DNA from: Cordilura impudica
Lineage: Eukaryota > Arthropoda > Insecta > Diptera > Scathophagidae
Reading direction: 5' to 3'
DNA: 64,000 bases
NCBI GenBank assembly: GCA_963682025.1
Contig: OY821517.1
Coordinates: forward strand, 24,020,620 to 24,084,619
How positions within the stretch are numbered: the stretch's first letter is position 1; each line of letters begins with the position of its first letter. Positions 1 to 10,407 of the stretch are shown here, one piece after another. Below the pieces are notes generated by a model. That model saw only the letters and a program-made list of their open reading frames with translations. It did no database searches and had not been told where the DNA came from. The position numbers and the translations under genes were made by a program.

Positions 1-169
1 TTAAGCATAAGTTTCTGACCTAAACTAAAATTCACTAATTCCAAAGGAATACATAAAAAGTATATATAGATTTACCTTTATAATATATTGTTTTATTTGC
101 AAAGATGCAGACTACGGTCACGAAATAAATAAATACTTGGCTTTACTCGACTTCCATTTTCCCTATTTT

Positions 170-1460
170 TATACCCTATACCACTATGTGGTTTGGGTGT
201 AATGACTTTGGGCTGCTGCTTGCAACTACCAAAAATATTTGACTTAGGCCCATCTTTTATTGTACCCATCGACTCAGAATCAGTTTCTGAAACAGTTTCT
301 GAGTCGATATAGCGACGCCCGTCCGTCCGTCTGTCCGTCTGTGTGTCCATGTAAACCTTGTAATCAAACTATAGGTCGCAACTATGAATATATTTTAATG
401 AAATTTGGTATATCAGCTTTTGCCGGCCGTAGGATGAACGCTATTGAAATTGGTGAGAATCGGTTCATGTTCAGATCTAGCCCCCATACAAATGACCCCT
501 TAGAAATCAACATAAATTGCCATAAGATCCAAATTATCATATAAATCTTAGTCAAATTGGGTTTGTATGTGTTTATTATATCCATTAATCAGTAGTCCAA
601 AAACGATCCCTATGGGACAATTCTTAGTCATGGGCCCCATTTAGAGCTGCTTCCCCATCTTCACTTAAATCTATCAAAAAACAAATATATTGAACAGATT
701 TTCCTCAAATTTGGTTCGTATATATTTTTTCTAAGTATAAGTGACCTTATCAAATATGGTCAGGATCGGTTCATTTTTCAACCTAGTCCCCACATAAATA
801 TAGAGCCCGATATGAACTTTTTCATATCTGTAGAATCACTTCCTGAGTCGAATTAGCGATGTCCGTCCGTCCGTCTGTCCGCCCGTCCGTCTGAGTGTTA
901 ATGTAAACCTTGTCATCAAGCTATAGGTCGCAATTACGAATATATTTTGAAGAAATTTAGTGTATAAGCTTATATCGGCCATAGGATGAAAGCTATTAAA
1001 AATCGATGCATGTTCAAATTTAGTCCCCATACAATTGAACTCTATAAGATCGACTTAAATTGCCATAATATCCAAGTTATTTTATATTATCTCGATCAAA
1101 TTTGGTTTGTGTGTGTTACTTTCATTTATCGGTAGTCCAAAGATAATCTCTATAAGATAATTCTTAGTCATAGACCCATTTGAAGCTGACTCCCGATCTT
1201 CACTTAAATCGATCAAAAACAAATATATTGCACAACTTTTGCTCAAATTTGGTTTGTATGTGTTTTTGCAAAATATAAGTGGCCTTATCAAATATACTCA
1301 GGATCGGTACATTTTTCGACCTAGTCCCCATATAAATATAGCATTCGATATGAACTTTTTCATATCCGAAGGCAAAAAATTAATAACAATGCTAATGAAA
1401 TTTGATTTATGCTTATTTTCTATATCTAAATGCATGCTATAATTTTTTTACTTGTTTAAA
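170..1460. repeat. mini-me-like element, two fused units
   Basis: Two partial units lie head to tail and join near 842. Each carries a GTCC/GTCT microsatellite (about 318-345 and 860-890), followed by the block that recurs at 3969, 16470 and 17641. The first unit opens with ATACCCTATACCACTATGTG, the same end as the other copies. The second stops at ATAATTTTTTTACTTG, which matches the other end of the family but lacks the TATAGTCGGTCT palindrome. A GTCY microsatellite in a short non-coding dipteran repeat is the hallmark of mini-me/DINE-type (Helentron-related) elements, so that is the likely class. The short open frames in it are not genes. Confidence 0.7.
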
Positions 1461-1511
1461 TTAGATTCCTTGCCAAAAAAATCATCTTTACATATATCTG
1501 CCGATTGCAAA

Positions 1512-2670
1512 GTATAGAGGTACCATAACCCGACATGACGTATAGATGGCGGCAACAAATATATGTTTAAAGTTCCAACGCACCACGAATTTTAATATTT
1601 TTTTTGGAGCCATTAAAAGTAAACGATCTCAGTGAATTGGTAAACAATACAAAAATTTGTCACTGTTATCTGATTCAATTATTTTATTTGAACTCCAACC
1701 AATAACAAGGCCGAACTAGATTCTGCTCCTTCGTTTAAGACTATAACATATTGGGTTGCAAGGTTTAAATTAGGCCCTATGAGCTGCTAAGGCGAACAAC
1801 GTAATGGTCGACCATTTGAGGTGGCCACGCTAGAAGAGGTTAATAAAATCCAAAAAAATGCCATTGGATGGCCGTCGGATGAAGGTGTGTGCATGAGCTA
1901 GCTGAAATAATGATAATTTTAAAAAGTGTTATACATCGCATATTGACCGAAAATTTGGAGATGAGAAAGCAATTCGGAAGATGGTTGCCGCTTTTGCTCG
2001 CAGTTGAACATACCCAGCGGCATGAAGATATTTCAATAGTTTTAGCGTCGTTACCATGGATAAGACATGGATCCCCTACTTTACACCTGAGACAAAGGAA
2101 CAGTCAAAACAGTGGACCGAAATGGAAGAATCGTGTCCAAAGGAGGCCGAGACAGGCCCTCCAGCAGGTAATAATATGGCGCCTGCTATTTGAAATGTGC
2201 GTGGGATAATATTTATTGATTATCTTCAAAAAGGAGAAATAGTCAGCAACCAACGTTCAAGTGATGACGCTAAGGATAAAGACCGCCTTTGGAAGAAATG
2301 AAAGTGTTTTTTCATGAAGGCAATGCATCAATTCACTCGTTGACTATTTCGCTGGCCAAAATCCATGATTTGAAGTTCGAATTGCTTTATCACGTACCTT
2401 GTTCGGCAAATTTAGCTCTCTCGGATTGTTTTCTTTTTCCAAACTTGAAAAAATAGCTCGATAGTAAAAGATTTGATAACAATGAAGAGGTGGAGTCTGT
2501 GGCTGATGGCTTTTTGAAGGAGCTAGACAGTTCTCACTATAAACAGGGTATCGGAGATAATGAATATGGCTAAAAAAAATCTAGATTATGTTGAAAAAAT
2601 AGAAATTTATTCCCAAATTTGTGCCGTTTTCTTTATCGGGTCGGGTTGTTCTGGGACCCTCCTCGTACTT
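1512..2670 (+). mobile_element. mariner-family transposon relic A
   Basis: The degraded mariner coding remnant is bracketed by ends resembling mariner inverted repeats. On the right, GGGTCGGGTTGTTCTGGGAC lies at about 2638-2657. On the left, a weaker inverse match, GGTACCATAACCCGACATGA, lies near 1519. The left boundary is uncertain because the match is imperfect. The element carries several frameshifts and stops, so it is inactive. Confidence 0.7.
1834..2630 (+). pseudogene. mariner transposase, broken
   Basis: Conceptual translation across frames gives, in order, a helix-turn-helix segment (HELAEIMIILKSVIHRILTE, from 1889), the linker block ending in the PETKEQSKQW-like motif (around 2090-2110), and a C-terminal part with a HEGNASIHSL segment (where mariners have HDNA) and an LALSDCFLFPNLKK segment (around 2420-2455). 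These are the diagnostic blocks of mariner (DD34D) transposases, which act in the nucleus by cut and paste at TA. The second catalytic aspartate region reads HEGN, not HDN, and several stops and frameshifts interrupt the gene. It is about 265 codons of a family normally near 345, so the N-terminus is short or too decayed to read. Certain to family, not to subfamily. Confidence 0.8.
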
Positions 2671-3968
2671 AAGACTGACTTACATCAGCAGAACCGTTGA
2701 TAGGTAAGGCTTTAAAGAAGGATTGAGTTGGTATTCAAATGATATTTATTAACGAATATTATTTTCATTCAGCCGAAAGTAATAAATGAAAAGAAAAACA
2801 TAAAACATAATAAACTTTATATCGAATTTGAAAAAAATATATTATGCTTGTAAGACATAGAAAAATTTAAGGGAATAACGCAAGGCTGCTTTATATGGGG
2901 ACTAAAATTAGTCATACAGTCTTCATTTTCGGATTGATGATTTCTGAATATAAGAAACATAACTAAAACTGGTAGCAGTACATACATATATGTAATAATC
3001 CTGATTTTAGGGGGACATATGTATGGGAAACTAGGTCAGATTTCAACCAATTTCCATAGTGATTAACAGATAGCTAATAATACTTTATATAATATTAAAA
3101 ATTCTAGTAAAATCTATTAAATCTAGCAGGTAGTTCACGAAAATTATTTTCAAATACGCTATTAATAAAAAATTAATAAAATAAAAACTAACTTCACACG
3201 TAAACTGACAACAAACAATTGCCTCAACTGACATCTCGTAATTTTCTATTAGTTTCGTTTGCATTACATCTTATAAACTAACAACAAATCCAGCTGCCAA
3301 GCAAAAACCAATTAACAGCATGTTGGCAATTTCATTTCAGATATCAAATTTTGCCAGGGGTTGGAAATGACAAAACATTACAACCCGTTTTCACACAACT
3401 GACAATAACTGACAACAAATGACATTTAAAATGACATAGTGGAAACCAGGCATAAAGTCTACAACAGAATTTTTGATCGCATCGATAAGAATTTTACAGC
3501 AGCAAACCATTTTCCACTGTGATAAAATATCTACGGTTAAGAGAACGGAATTGAAATTGCCAACAACTCAATATTCGGTTATTGACTTCATCGCAAATCG
3601 GTTACCAATTTATTTGGTAGCAACCACGAATCCATTTTGCCGATTTTGTCAAAAAGCTAATTTTTTCGAATATCTGCCCATTGCACTTCAAGTACTAATT
3701 TGACGTGAAAACAATTTTGGCAAGCACTGTTGTATTTGATATTACCTTCATATCTTTAGTGAACAGATCGGTCGTTCCTAACTCAAGATATAATCAAATT
3801 ACTTCTACTAGCCGACAAACAAAAAAAAAAATAATCGTTAAAGGATACCCATAAAAACAATTTTTTTTATGTTTTTCGAAATTTTGCACTGAAAGTGCAG
3901 ACTTTGTGTAAACATTTATACGCTCAGTATGGTAAAAATCTATTTCATAATAAATACAATTACAAAAC
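2671..3968. other. non-coding AT-rich stretch
   Basis: No protein match and no frame longer than 76 codons. Around 3200-3440 the phrase CTGACAACAAA occurs twice amid other TGACA-rich sequence, and TGGCAATTT/TTGGCAAGC phrases recur near 3330 and 3717, hinting at an old repeat. I cannot define its ends. Confidence 0.5.
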
Positions 3969-4548
3969 AAGTAAGAAAATTATAGTCGGTCTAGACCGAC
4001 TATATGATACCCTATACCATGCGTTTAGAGACTTTATCACTCAGACCCAACTAACTGGATATAGAAAATAAGCATAAACCAAATTTGAGTGGGATTTTTC
4101 TTAATTTTTTTGGCTGCATATATGAAAAATCTATATGAGGACTAGGCCCAAAAAAGGACCGATCCTGACCATGTTCGGTAAGGTCTCTTGTATTTTGCAA
4201 AAATATATACAAACAAAATTTGAGAAGAATCAGTGCAATATTCTTGTTCTTTGATAGATTTAAGTGAAGATCGGGAAGCAGCTCTTTATGGGGCCTATGA
4301 CTAACAGTTGTCCCATAGAGATCATTTTTGGGCTTCTGATTAATGGATGTAATAAACACATACAAACCCAATTTGAATAAGATTTATATGATAATTTGTA
4401 TCTTATGGCAATTTAAGTCGATTTCATTGGGGTCATTTGTATGGGGGCTAGGTCTGAACATAGACCGATTCCCACCAATTTCAATAGCGTTCATCCCATA
4501 GCCGATAGAAGCTTATATACCAAATTTTATCAAAATATATTCATATTT
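3969..4548. repeat. mini-me-like element, left part
   Basis: Begins AAGTAAGAAAATTATAGTC and contains a perfect 24-bp palindrome at 3981-4004 (TATAGTCGGTCT plus its reverse complement), then ATACCCTATACCATGCG. It follows the copy at 16470-17248 base by base until the ATTT at 4545-4548, where a 2.56-kb transposon interrupts it. The remainder resumes at 7113. Confidence 0.85.
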
Positions 4549-4571
4549 GGGTTAAACCATCTGAACTCAAC
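4545..4571. repeat. left terminus and target duplication of the 4549-7108 transposon
   Basis: ATTT (4545-4548) is the left target-site copy. The element then starts GGGTTAAACCATC. Its first 23 bases match the reverse complement of the right end at 17 positions. Confidence 0.75.
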
Positions 4572-4871
4572 TTAAAATATGGCTGTTTTTTACATCACTG
4601 TTTCCAAATTGGCTGAATTTTGGCAGGATTAAAGTGTATCCGAGAAGTAAGAAAAATCCTGAATTTAAGTTCACTGACGCATCTGGATCCGGAAATATGA
4701 GGTCTTGAATATCGGGAAAAACTATAAAAATGTACAAAGTTGTACTTACTTAATTATCATTTTCTTGATTAATATTAAGTGACGCAACTTATCAAGGCCG
4801 CATTTGAAAGGTTAATTAATTACCTTTAATTTGATATACAACATGATTTTTTTTTGGAAAGGTCAAAGGTC

Positions 4872-5041
4872 ACATCTCTTGATGTGAGGGAGGCTATAGC
4901 TGTAAAAACGACAATTTTAAAAATCTGAGAAAAAAAATATATTTTTAAGATTGGTTCCTTCCCTAAAGTTCCAAAAAATTTCAGACTGGGGGTATGCTTG
5001 GATCCAGAAATATTTATCATAGAGTTAAGGTAGATATTTAA
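4872..5041. repeat. inner inverted repeat, left arm
   Basis: Nearly identical to the reverse complement of 6811-6979 over about 170 bp, including TGGATCCAGAAATATTTATC and CTATAGCTGTAAAAACGAC. A small divergent patch lies near 4882-4890. Confidence 0.9.
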
Positions 5042-5053
5042 CAAGTGAATTAT

Positions 5054-5211
5054 TATTATTATGAATGCTGTTGTTGTTCGCGTTGTTGGCGTTGTTGACA
5101 TTATTATGATGAATGCTGTTGTTGTTGTTGTTGTTGACATTATTATGATGAATGCTGTTGTTGTTGTTGTTGTTGACATTATTATGATGAATGCTGTTGT
5201 TGTTGTTTAGT
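5054..5211. repeat. 39-bp minisatellite
   Basis: About three and a half copies of a 39-bp unit: GAATGCT, then a run of GTT triplets, then GACATTATTATGAT. The unit is a multiple of three, so several long open frames (poly-Thr/Asn/His) are artefacts of it. It overlaps the 3' end of the transposon gene, whose stop codon lies inside the second unit from the right. Confidence 0.9.
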
Positions 5212-6423
5212 TTTATTATAAATGTTTTCAATTACAAATTTGCTATCAGCGGAATAAATTTTAGCTTGTAATTGTGTTTTTGAAATTGGTATGAAGCTGT
5301 GCTGCTTTTGAGTTCCCGGAATTGTACGTAATCCTATAAATCTATCAGTTAGCAATTTCTCTTCTTCTTCATAATCTTTTTCCATTAAATATGCAAAGTT
5401 GCAGTTCTGAAGAGTTTGCTGACACCAATTATACAAGTGGAGAGGAGTAGTTATCTGATCTTCGAATGGACGTTGCAAGCTGGCTCTTCGTGCTTCACGC
5501 TTTACCGTTCCCCCAAGACCATCACTAGGTCCTTTGCCGTGACTGGTAGCAAAGAAATGCCACTCAGCAGAACAATTAAAATCTTCGCTATGATGGCATA
5601 AATTGGCAAAGTTTTTTTTATTTTTAAATTGAGCGGAAGAACCGTCCGAAAAATAAAAAATTTTCTTTGGTATTTTCAAAAACTTGTTTTTTAAAAACTC
5701 ATTTAGGTGGCGATGAAATAAATGAACTGCTATGGTATTATGCATTAGACAGTCTGATATTATTATAAAATTTGTAGTTTCTAATTTTCCATTTGATTTG
5801 TAATAAATTGCTATTGGGTATAGTGTGGCCTGGCTATTATTCCATAAAAAGCCTTGCACAGAATCCTGAACCACAAAAGTTGCATTTTCGGAGAAGTCGC
5901 AAATTACTAAATACTCATTTTCTTCCAACGCAGACTTTTTTTGAGCCATAAATGCACCCTGCTCTTTAGATACGAATGAATGGGGTAGAAGAGTTTGCAG
6001 TTTTTCGCATAAAGAATCCAGAAAAGAATCAGTTTCTTTAACAATAGTTTCCAAAGAGTCTCTATCTACACTTATCCATTGTTTATATATGATTTCATCA
6101 ATTTCATTTTCTAATAATAATTCACCAAGTTTCTCTTTAAAATTTTTTATATCTGGACACATGCTACATCTGCCAAGGTGGCAATTTGGTGAGTCCGAGT
6201 CTGAAGTCTCGTTTTCTGGCTCGTTCATAGATTGAATATTATTGTTTACACTTCCTTTTAATTTATAAAGTTCTCTTCTGCATATATCACATATTTTATT
6301 TGATATTGAAATGTTATTACTAATTCCAGTCATCCATTGCTGAACTTTTCGAAGTCCTCTTGCATTCCGGACATGAGCAACTTTTTTAAATGGATTACAA
6401 CAATATATTGTATTAAATGACAT
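5182..6423 (-). CDS. uncharacterised transposon protein, candidate transposase
   Basis: A 413-codon intact frame starting at the ATG at 6423; the frame stays open a few codons upstream without an earlier ATG, so an upstream exon is possible. Numbered from that ATG, it has paired cysteines at 8-9 followed by NPF, CDIC at 45-48 and a CHLGRCSMC cluster near 81-89, which look like zinc-binding sites. The core is rich in aromatic and acidic blocks: CDFSENATF (Asp176), YFSDGSSAQFKNKKNF (Asp260) and EWHFFATSHGKGPSDG (Glu287, Asp301). I recognise this block order from a widespread, functionally unassigned animal protein family often seen in repeat-rich genomes. Asp176, Asp260 and a later acid could form an RNase-H-type DDE triad. 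The position inside inverted repeats supports a transposase role. The C-terminus runs into a Gln/His tract from the minisatellite. Catalytic role is inference. Confidence 0.75.
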   Translation of the reverse strand: MSFNTIYCCNPFKKVAHVRNARGLRKVQQWMTGISNNISISNKICDICRRELYKLKGSVNNNIQSMNEPENETSDSDSPNCHLGRCSMCPDIKNFKEKLGELLLENEIDEIIYKQWISVDRDSLETIVKETDSFLDSLCEKLQTLLPHSFVSKEQGAFMAQKKSALEENEYLVICDFSENATFVVQDSVQGFLWNNSQATLYPIAIYYKSNGKLETTNFIIISDCLMHNTIAVHLFHRHLNEFLKNKFLKIPKKIFYFSDGSSAQFKNKKNFANLCHHSEDFNCSAEWHFFATSHGKGPSDGLGGTVKREARRASLQRPFEDQITTPLHLYNWCQQTLQNCNFAYLMEKDYEEEEKLLTDRFIGLRTIPGTQKQHSFIPISKTQLQAKIYSADSKFVIENIYNKTKQQQQHSS

Positions 6424-6810
6424 ATTGTTTACAGAGGCAAAAAACAATCGCTTTGAACACTTTTGGTTTTATTTAAAAATATTGATTTTATAGCAACACA
6501 TGTGGTTTTTTAAAGCAACGTGCTTAGAATGGTTTTTTTTCGTGGTGCTTCCTTTGACTTCTCGTTTTTCAATAATTTCTCTATATCCAAGTTATTTGAC
6601 ACTACGAACCACACCCGACAACATTTATACTGTTGTGTCGCTCTAACATAATTACCTGTCAAACCAACCCTAACACAGGTCTGTACTGAGTACAGTACAG
6701 AGCTAAAGAACCAGAAACAAATAGCGGCGTGCATGCATAGCCCGCCGACGCTCACGAGCACAACCAACCACATTCATAAACAGTAACAGTAACAGCACCG
6801 ACTTTTTAAA
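6424..6810. other. 5' region of the transposon gene
   Basis: The stretch between the first ATG and the right inner repeat. It is more GC-rich than the rest and holds an 87-codon minus-strand frame (6510-6773) with a hydrophobic start, which I do not recognise. It may be leader, promoter or an unrecognised upstream exon. Confidence 0.35.
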
Positions 6811-6979
6811 CATCTACCTTTACTCTATGATAAATATTTCTGGATCCAAGCATACCCCCAGTCTGAAATTTTTTGGAACTTTAGGGAAGGAACCAATCTT
6901 AAACATATATTTTTTTCAGATTTTTAAAATTGTCGTTTTTACAGCTATAGCCTCCCGAATTATAGGTCAAGAGATGTGA
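6811..6979. repeat. inner inverted repeat, right arm
   Basis: Partner of 4872-5041. A TATAGG-containing patch near 6957-6966 differs from the left arm. Confidence 0.9.
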
Positions 6980-7085
6980 TACAGAAGTTTCAGTGCCCTC
7001 AAACTTTGCACTTATTTTAGTTCTGTAGTAATCTGTCTTCCTACGAAAAATCATACAATTTGGAGAAGGTAGTGTACACCCATTG

Positions 7086-7112
7086 GTTGATTTGACATGG
7101 AATTACCCATTT
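7086..7112. repeat. right terminus and target duplication of the 4549-7108 transposon
   Basis: Ends GACATGGAATTACCC at 7108, followed by the second ATTT (7109-7112). The host element continues with GCGACCTGCAGTTTGATTAC. Confidence 0.75.
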
Positions 7113-7312
7113 GCGACCTGCAGTTTGATTACAAGCTTTACATGGACACACAGACGGACGGACGGACGGACATCGTTAAATCGAATCAGATAGTGATTCT
7201 GATTCGATCGGTATAATAAAAGATGGGTCTAGGTCAAATATTTTTGGTAGTTACAAACAGCAGCACAAAGTCATTATACCCAAACCACATAGTGTATAAA
7301 CAGGGTATAAAC
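7113..7312. repeat. mini-me-like element, right part
   Basis: Continuation of 3969-4548 after the insertion. It includes the GGAC microsatellite near 7153-7170 and ends with CCCAAACCACATAGTG and a slightly scrambled GGTATAAACAGGGTATAA end. Confidence 0.85.
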
Positions 7313-7664
7313 AGAGTAAGACAAAAACGGTATGAGGTATGAGTGTATTGGTATTTTTTTCATTCCTGACTTGTGTTTCACTCTATTATCTGCACTTAAA
7401 ACATGTAAAAACTTCTTAATTTCATGATTTCTTTATAATTTTATTAACAATGTTAAAGCAAAAAGAAACATAAACCTTTCTCGTCAACTTTTCCTCTATC
7501 CACGTCTTTTTTACATTTCTATTTGTCCACTTCCATAGATTTATTGTCGTCTTTATTTCAGTTGACATTTAACACAGAGTTGAATTTCAATTATCTATTG
7601 TGAATAGCTGCCTCCCACATTCAGAAGCTAAATGCTAGGACAACTTTGAAGAATTAATTACTAT
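7313..7664. other. non-coding
   Basis: AT-rich; I see no gene or defined repeat. Confidence 0.5.
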
Positions 7665-8146
7665 ACCTTTTCCAATTGTATTTCAGAAAACATCAATTGA
7701 ATTTCAGAAGATATCAGTTGTATTTCAGAAAACATCTGAAATTTTTCTGAAACTCAATTGATATTTTCTGACATTCGGTTGATATTTTTTGAAATACGTT
7801 TGGTAATTTCTGAAATGCATTTGATGTTTTCTGAAAAACAATTGATAATTTCTGAAATACAGTTGCTACTTTCTGAAATATAATTGATAATTTCTGAAAT
7901 ACAATTAATATTTTCTGAAATACATTTGATAATTTCTAAAAAACACAATTGATATTTTTTGAAATACAATTGATAATTTCTGAAATATAATTGATAATTT
8001 CTGAAACACAATTGATATTTTCTGAAATATATTTGATAATTTCTGAAATACATTTGATGTTTTCTGAAATACAATTGATTATTTCTGAAATACAATTCAT
8101 ACTTTCTGAAATAGAATTGATAATTTTTGAAATAGAATTGGAAAAG
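7665..8146. repeat. fold-back minisatellite, ~21-bp unit
   Basis: Copies of a unit like TTTCTGAAATACAATTGATAA. Three copies at about 7680-7735 are inverted relative to roughly twenty that follow from 7740. The outer edges are mirror images: CCTTTTCCAATT at 7667-7678 and AATTGGAAAAGG at about 8135-8146. Because the unit is 21 bp, a 178-codon heptad open frame (7754-8290, minus) arises; it is not a gene. Confidence 0.85.
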
Positions 8147-9102
8147 GTGCAGATGTTTACACATCTGCTCTGTGAACGGACTCACATTGATTTTTTTTTT
8201 AAATTTATTGTTGCCTAGTGTAATCAAACCAAAAATAAACTGTGCAGTCCGCATACAAAGATTCTTTCCGATACTCAACAAAAAATCCATCCAAACTACA
8301 TCGAAGTTTTCAAATTTGATTGGTATATGATTTTAGAACACTTAACTAACCTCACAATATATATTTACAAACGGACTATTTTTGACCGAGTCTCCCGCAA
8401 TGTTCGCATATGAAATTACCTGCAGCATATCTATAGATAGCAAAAAAAAAAAAAAATGATAATCGCACTTAAATTTGGTTTAGGATGAGAGAGAGAGAGA
8501 GGTTTTAAGAGTCTTTCCCGAAACTCATGGAATAGGGCACCGTATAGTCGACCATAATAATCTAGAGGTTTTTTAATTCAGTATTAAAGACATGACAATA
8601 AATTTATTGTTAGCGAATTTTTACCAGTCACTTTTGGCCAGTCATTTTTGGCCAGTCATTTTGACTGTTTTCAAATTAACTCATACTGAAAAACTAAATA
8701 TGGGACAAAAGATATATTAATGTTGCCCTACATATATTTATAAAAGTCATTGTATTATATCAAAAGAAAATAAAAAAAAATTGACGATAACTTTATTTTG
8801 CAAACCAATCACAATGACTGGGCGGGTAAATCTAGTGTTAAACTAGATTAGATAAAATCATCAATATCTACAAGCCACATGTACATTTTTTTTTTATTTT
8901 TGTACGGTTTTTAGAAATTTTTTCAATGAGTTTTACCTCTACATAGTAACGATATTTGAATTTGGCACCAAACCTGATAGATATATCCATACAAAACGCC
9001 CAAAAACATTAGCGTGTTGTGAAATAACACAATAAAACTTTATAAGGTTTTTTAATAATTTATACAGTGCATCCATTATATAAGCATTCAAAATACGTTT
9101 AA
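8147..9102. other. non-coding with short simple repeats
   Basis: Contains a (GA)n run at about 8488-8502 and a small tandem of CCAGTCATTTTTGG-like units at 8625-8670. No gene seen. Confidence 0.6.
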
Positions 9103-9175
9103 TTATACCCTATACCACTATGTGGTCAGGGTATAATGACTTTGTGCTGATGTTTGTAACAACCGATCGTCTCAT
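9103..9175. repeat. mini-me-like end fragment
   Basis: TATACCCTATACCACTATGT, then the TATAATGACTTTGTGCTG block, equal to the right end of the family. The rest is missing. Confidence 0.7.
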
Positions 9176-9564
9176 CGTTATTTGCATTATTTGTCATTTT
9201 TTATTTTATAATTATTTATGCTGTTAAAATTATATGTATTTGTTTTTTCTTTTTCATAAAAACTGGCATTCACTTGGGAGTGATATGTTGTGATACAATA
9301 TACAACATTTACTAAATACAGCAAATGAAGTTGTATCGCTGTATCAGATTTTTCAATGCAAATTACCAATAACAGTTTTACACTATTGTAAAGTAATACA
9401 CGATACAACAAATACAACGATACAACACCTGTTGTGAATTACCCATATGTATTTTATAAATTTACAATAAAAATTGATATAGAAATATTTAAAAAGACAA
9501 TAAAAATTTTTTTAACTAAAGTAAAAACATTGGGGAATGGACTGTGAAAAGTAAAGGTGGAAAG
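9176..9564. other. non-coding
   Basis: AT-rich with several GATACAAC/GTTGTATC phrases (9290-9430) facing both ways, possibly a small degenerate inverted-repeat element. CATTCACTTGGGAGTGAT at 9268 resembles the start of the LINE leader at 9575. Confidence 0.4.
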
Positions 9565-9978
9565 TTCTTGATTGCCACTCACTTGGGAGTGGCCAAGTAT
9601 GATTCCTTTGCTACACAGTCAAAGCAGCTCACTACCTCCGGTTTACACCAGGTATTCCCCGGGCAATGGCTTTGGAACACCCGTTCAAAGGCTAGCTAGA
9701 GTGAGAAGGCGGCTAAGTAACCTGAATGGTCGAAAGACGTCTCAGGTCAGTAGGAAGAATTTCTGAAACTTAGTTTCTGTAAAGTATCCTGTTGGCTCGT
9801 AATGGGCGTCTCAGGAAGTAGAAGAAACGCGGATAATCTCTGCCTTTGAAAAACTTTACAAATTGCCTGCCTGGAGGTTGCTGGCAGCCCCAGCACCAGG
9901 ATCGGATGCGGAAGCCTAATAAGCTACCACATCTTAAATAACACTTATTAATGAAACCTCAGCTATATTAAACCAAAT

Positions 9979-10397
9979 GTTAGGACGCTGTCTGAACCAT
10001 CGCGTTTAGAACAACTGTGTAATGAATTTGAGAACTACAAACTTCTTTTTTTGGGCCTAAGTGAGGTACGCTGGCCAGAATCTGGTGAAATAACAACCGC
10101 CGACGGACACCATCTCCTTTATTCAGGAAAGCCAGCCAATGAGCCAAAATCCTCTGGAGTTGGCATTCTACTTTCGAGAGAAGCGCATAACGCAATCATA
10201 GGCTGAAGCCTTACTCGGACAGAGTAATTTCTGTAAGGTTAAGAACCCGTGCACGTAATGTAACTTGCATACAGTATTATGCACCTACAGAAGTTTCAGA
10301 TTATTCCGCCAAAGAAGATTTTTACAGCCTTCTCGATCGTGCAATATCATCATCAAACACCGGTGATGTATTGATTGTTATGGGAGACTTTAACGCA
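9979..10397 (+). pseudogene. LINE endonuclease N-terminal part, broken
   Basis: Two blocks in different frames. The first, 9979-10203, reads NVRTLSEPSRLEQLCNEF and later LGLSEVRWPESGE, typical of the APE nuclease start with the catalytic Glu region. A stop follows at 10204. The second, from 10212, reads YSDRVISVRLRTRARN and ends MGDFNA at 10397, the family's GDFN motif. Between MGDFNA and the downstream frame, about 25 codons normally present are missing, so the endonuclease cannot be functional. In an intact element it nicks target DNA to prime reverse transcription. Confidence 0.85.
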
Positions 10398-10407
10398 TAT
10401 GTAAAAT

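Larger units (their letters stand above)
4549..7108 (-). mobile_element. complete TIR DNA transposon with uncharacterised protein (possibly Sola-type)
   Basis: A 2560-bp insertion in a mini-me-like element. It has imperfect 23-bp terminal inverted repeats beginning GGG, a perfect 4-bp duplication ATTT on both sides (4545-4548 and 7109-7112), and a ~170-bp inner inverted repeat pair (4872-5041 and 6811-6979) that brackets a single long minus-strand reading frame. The uninterrupted relative at 17041-17060 has only one ATTT at the same place, which confirms the boundaries. Four-base duplications and GRG-like ends are what I recall for the Sola superfamily. The superfamily assignment is inference; the element boundaries are read directly from the sequence. 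Confidence 0.85.

Noticed and set aside
4826..5231. Thr-, Asn- and His-rich open frames
   Set aside because: Products of the 39-bp GTT-rich minisatellite in alternative frames.
7754..8290. 178-codon open frame with heptad repeats
   Set aside because: It is the translation of a 21-bp minisatellite; the repeat length is a multiple of three, and units occur in both orientations.
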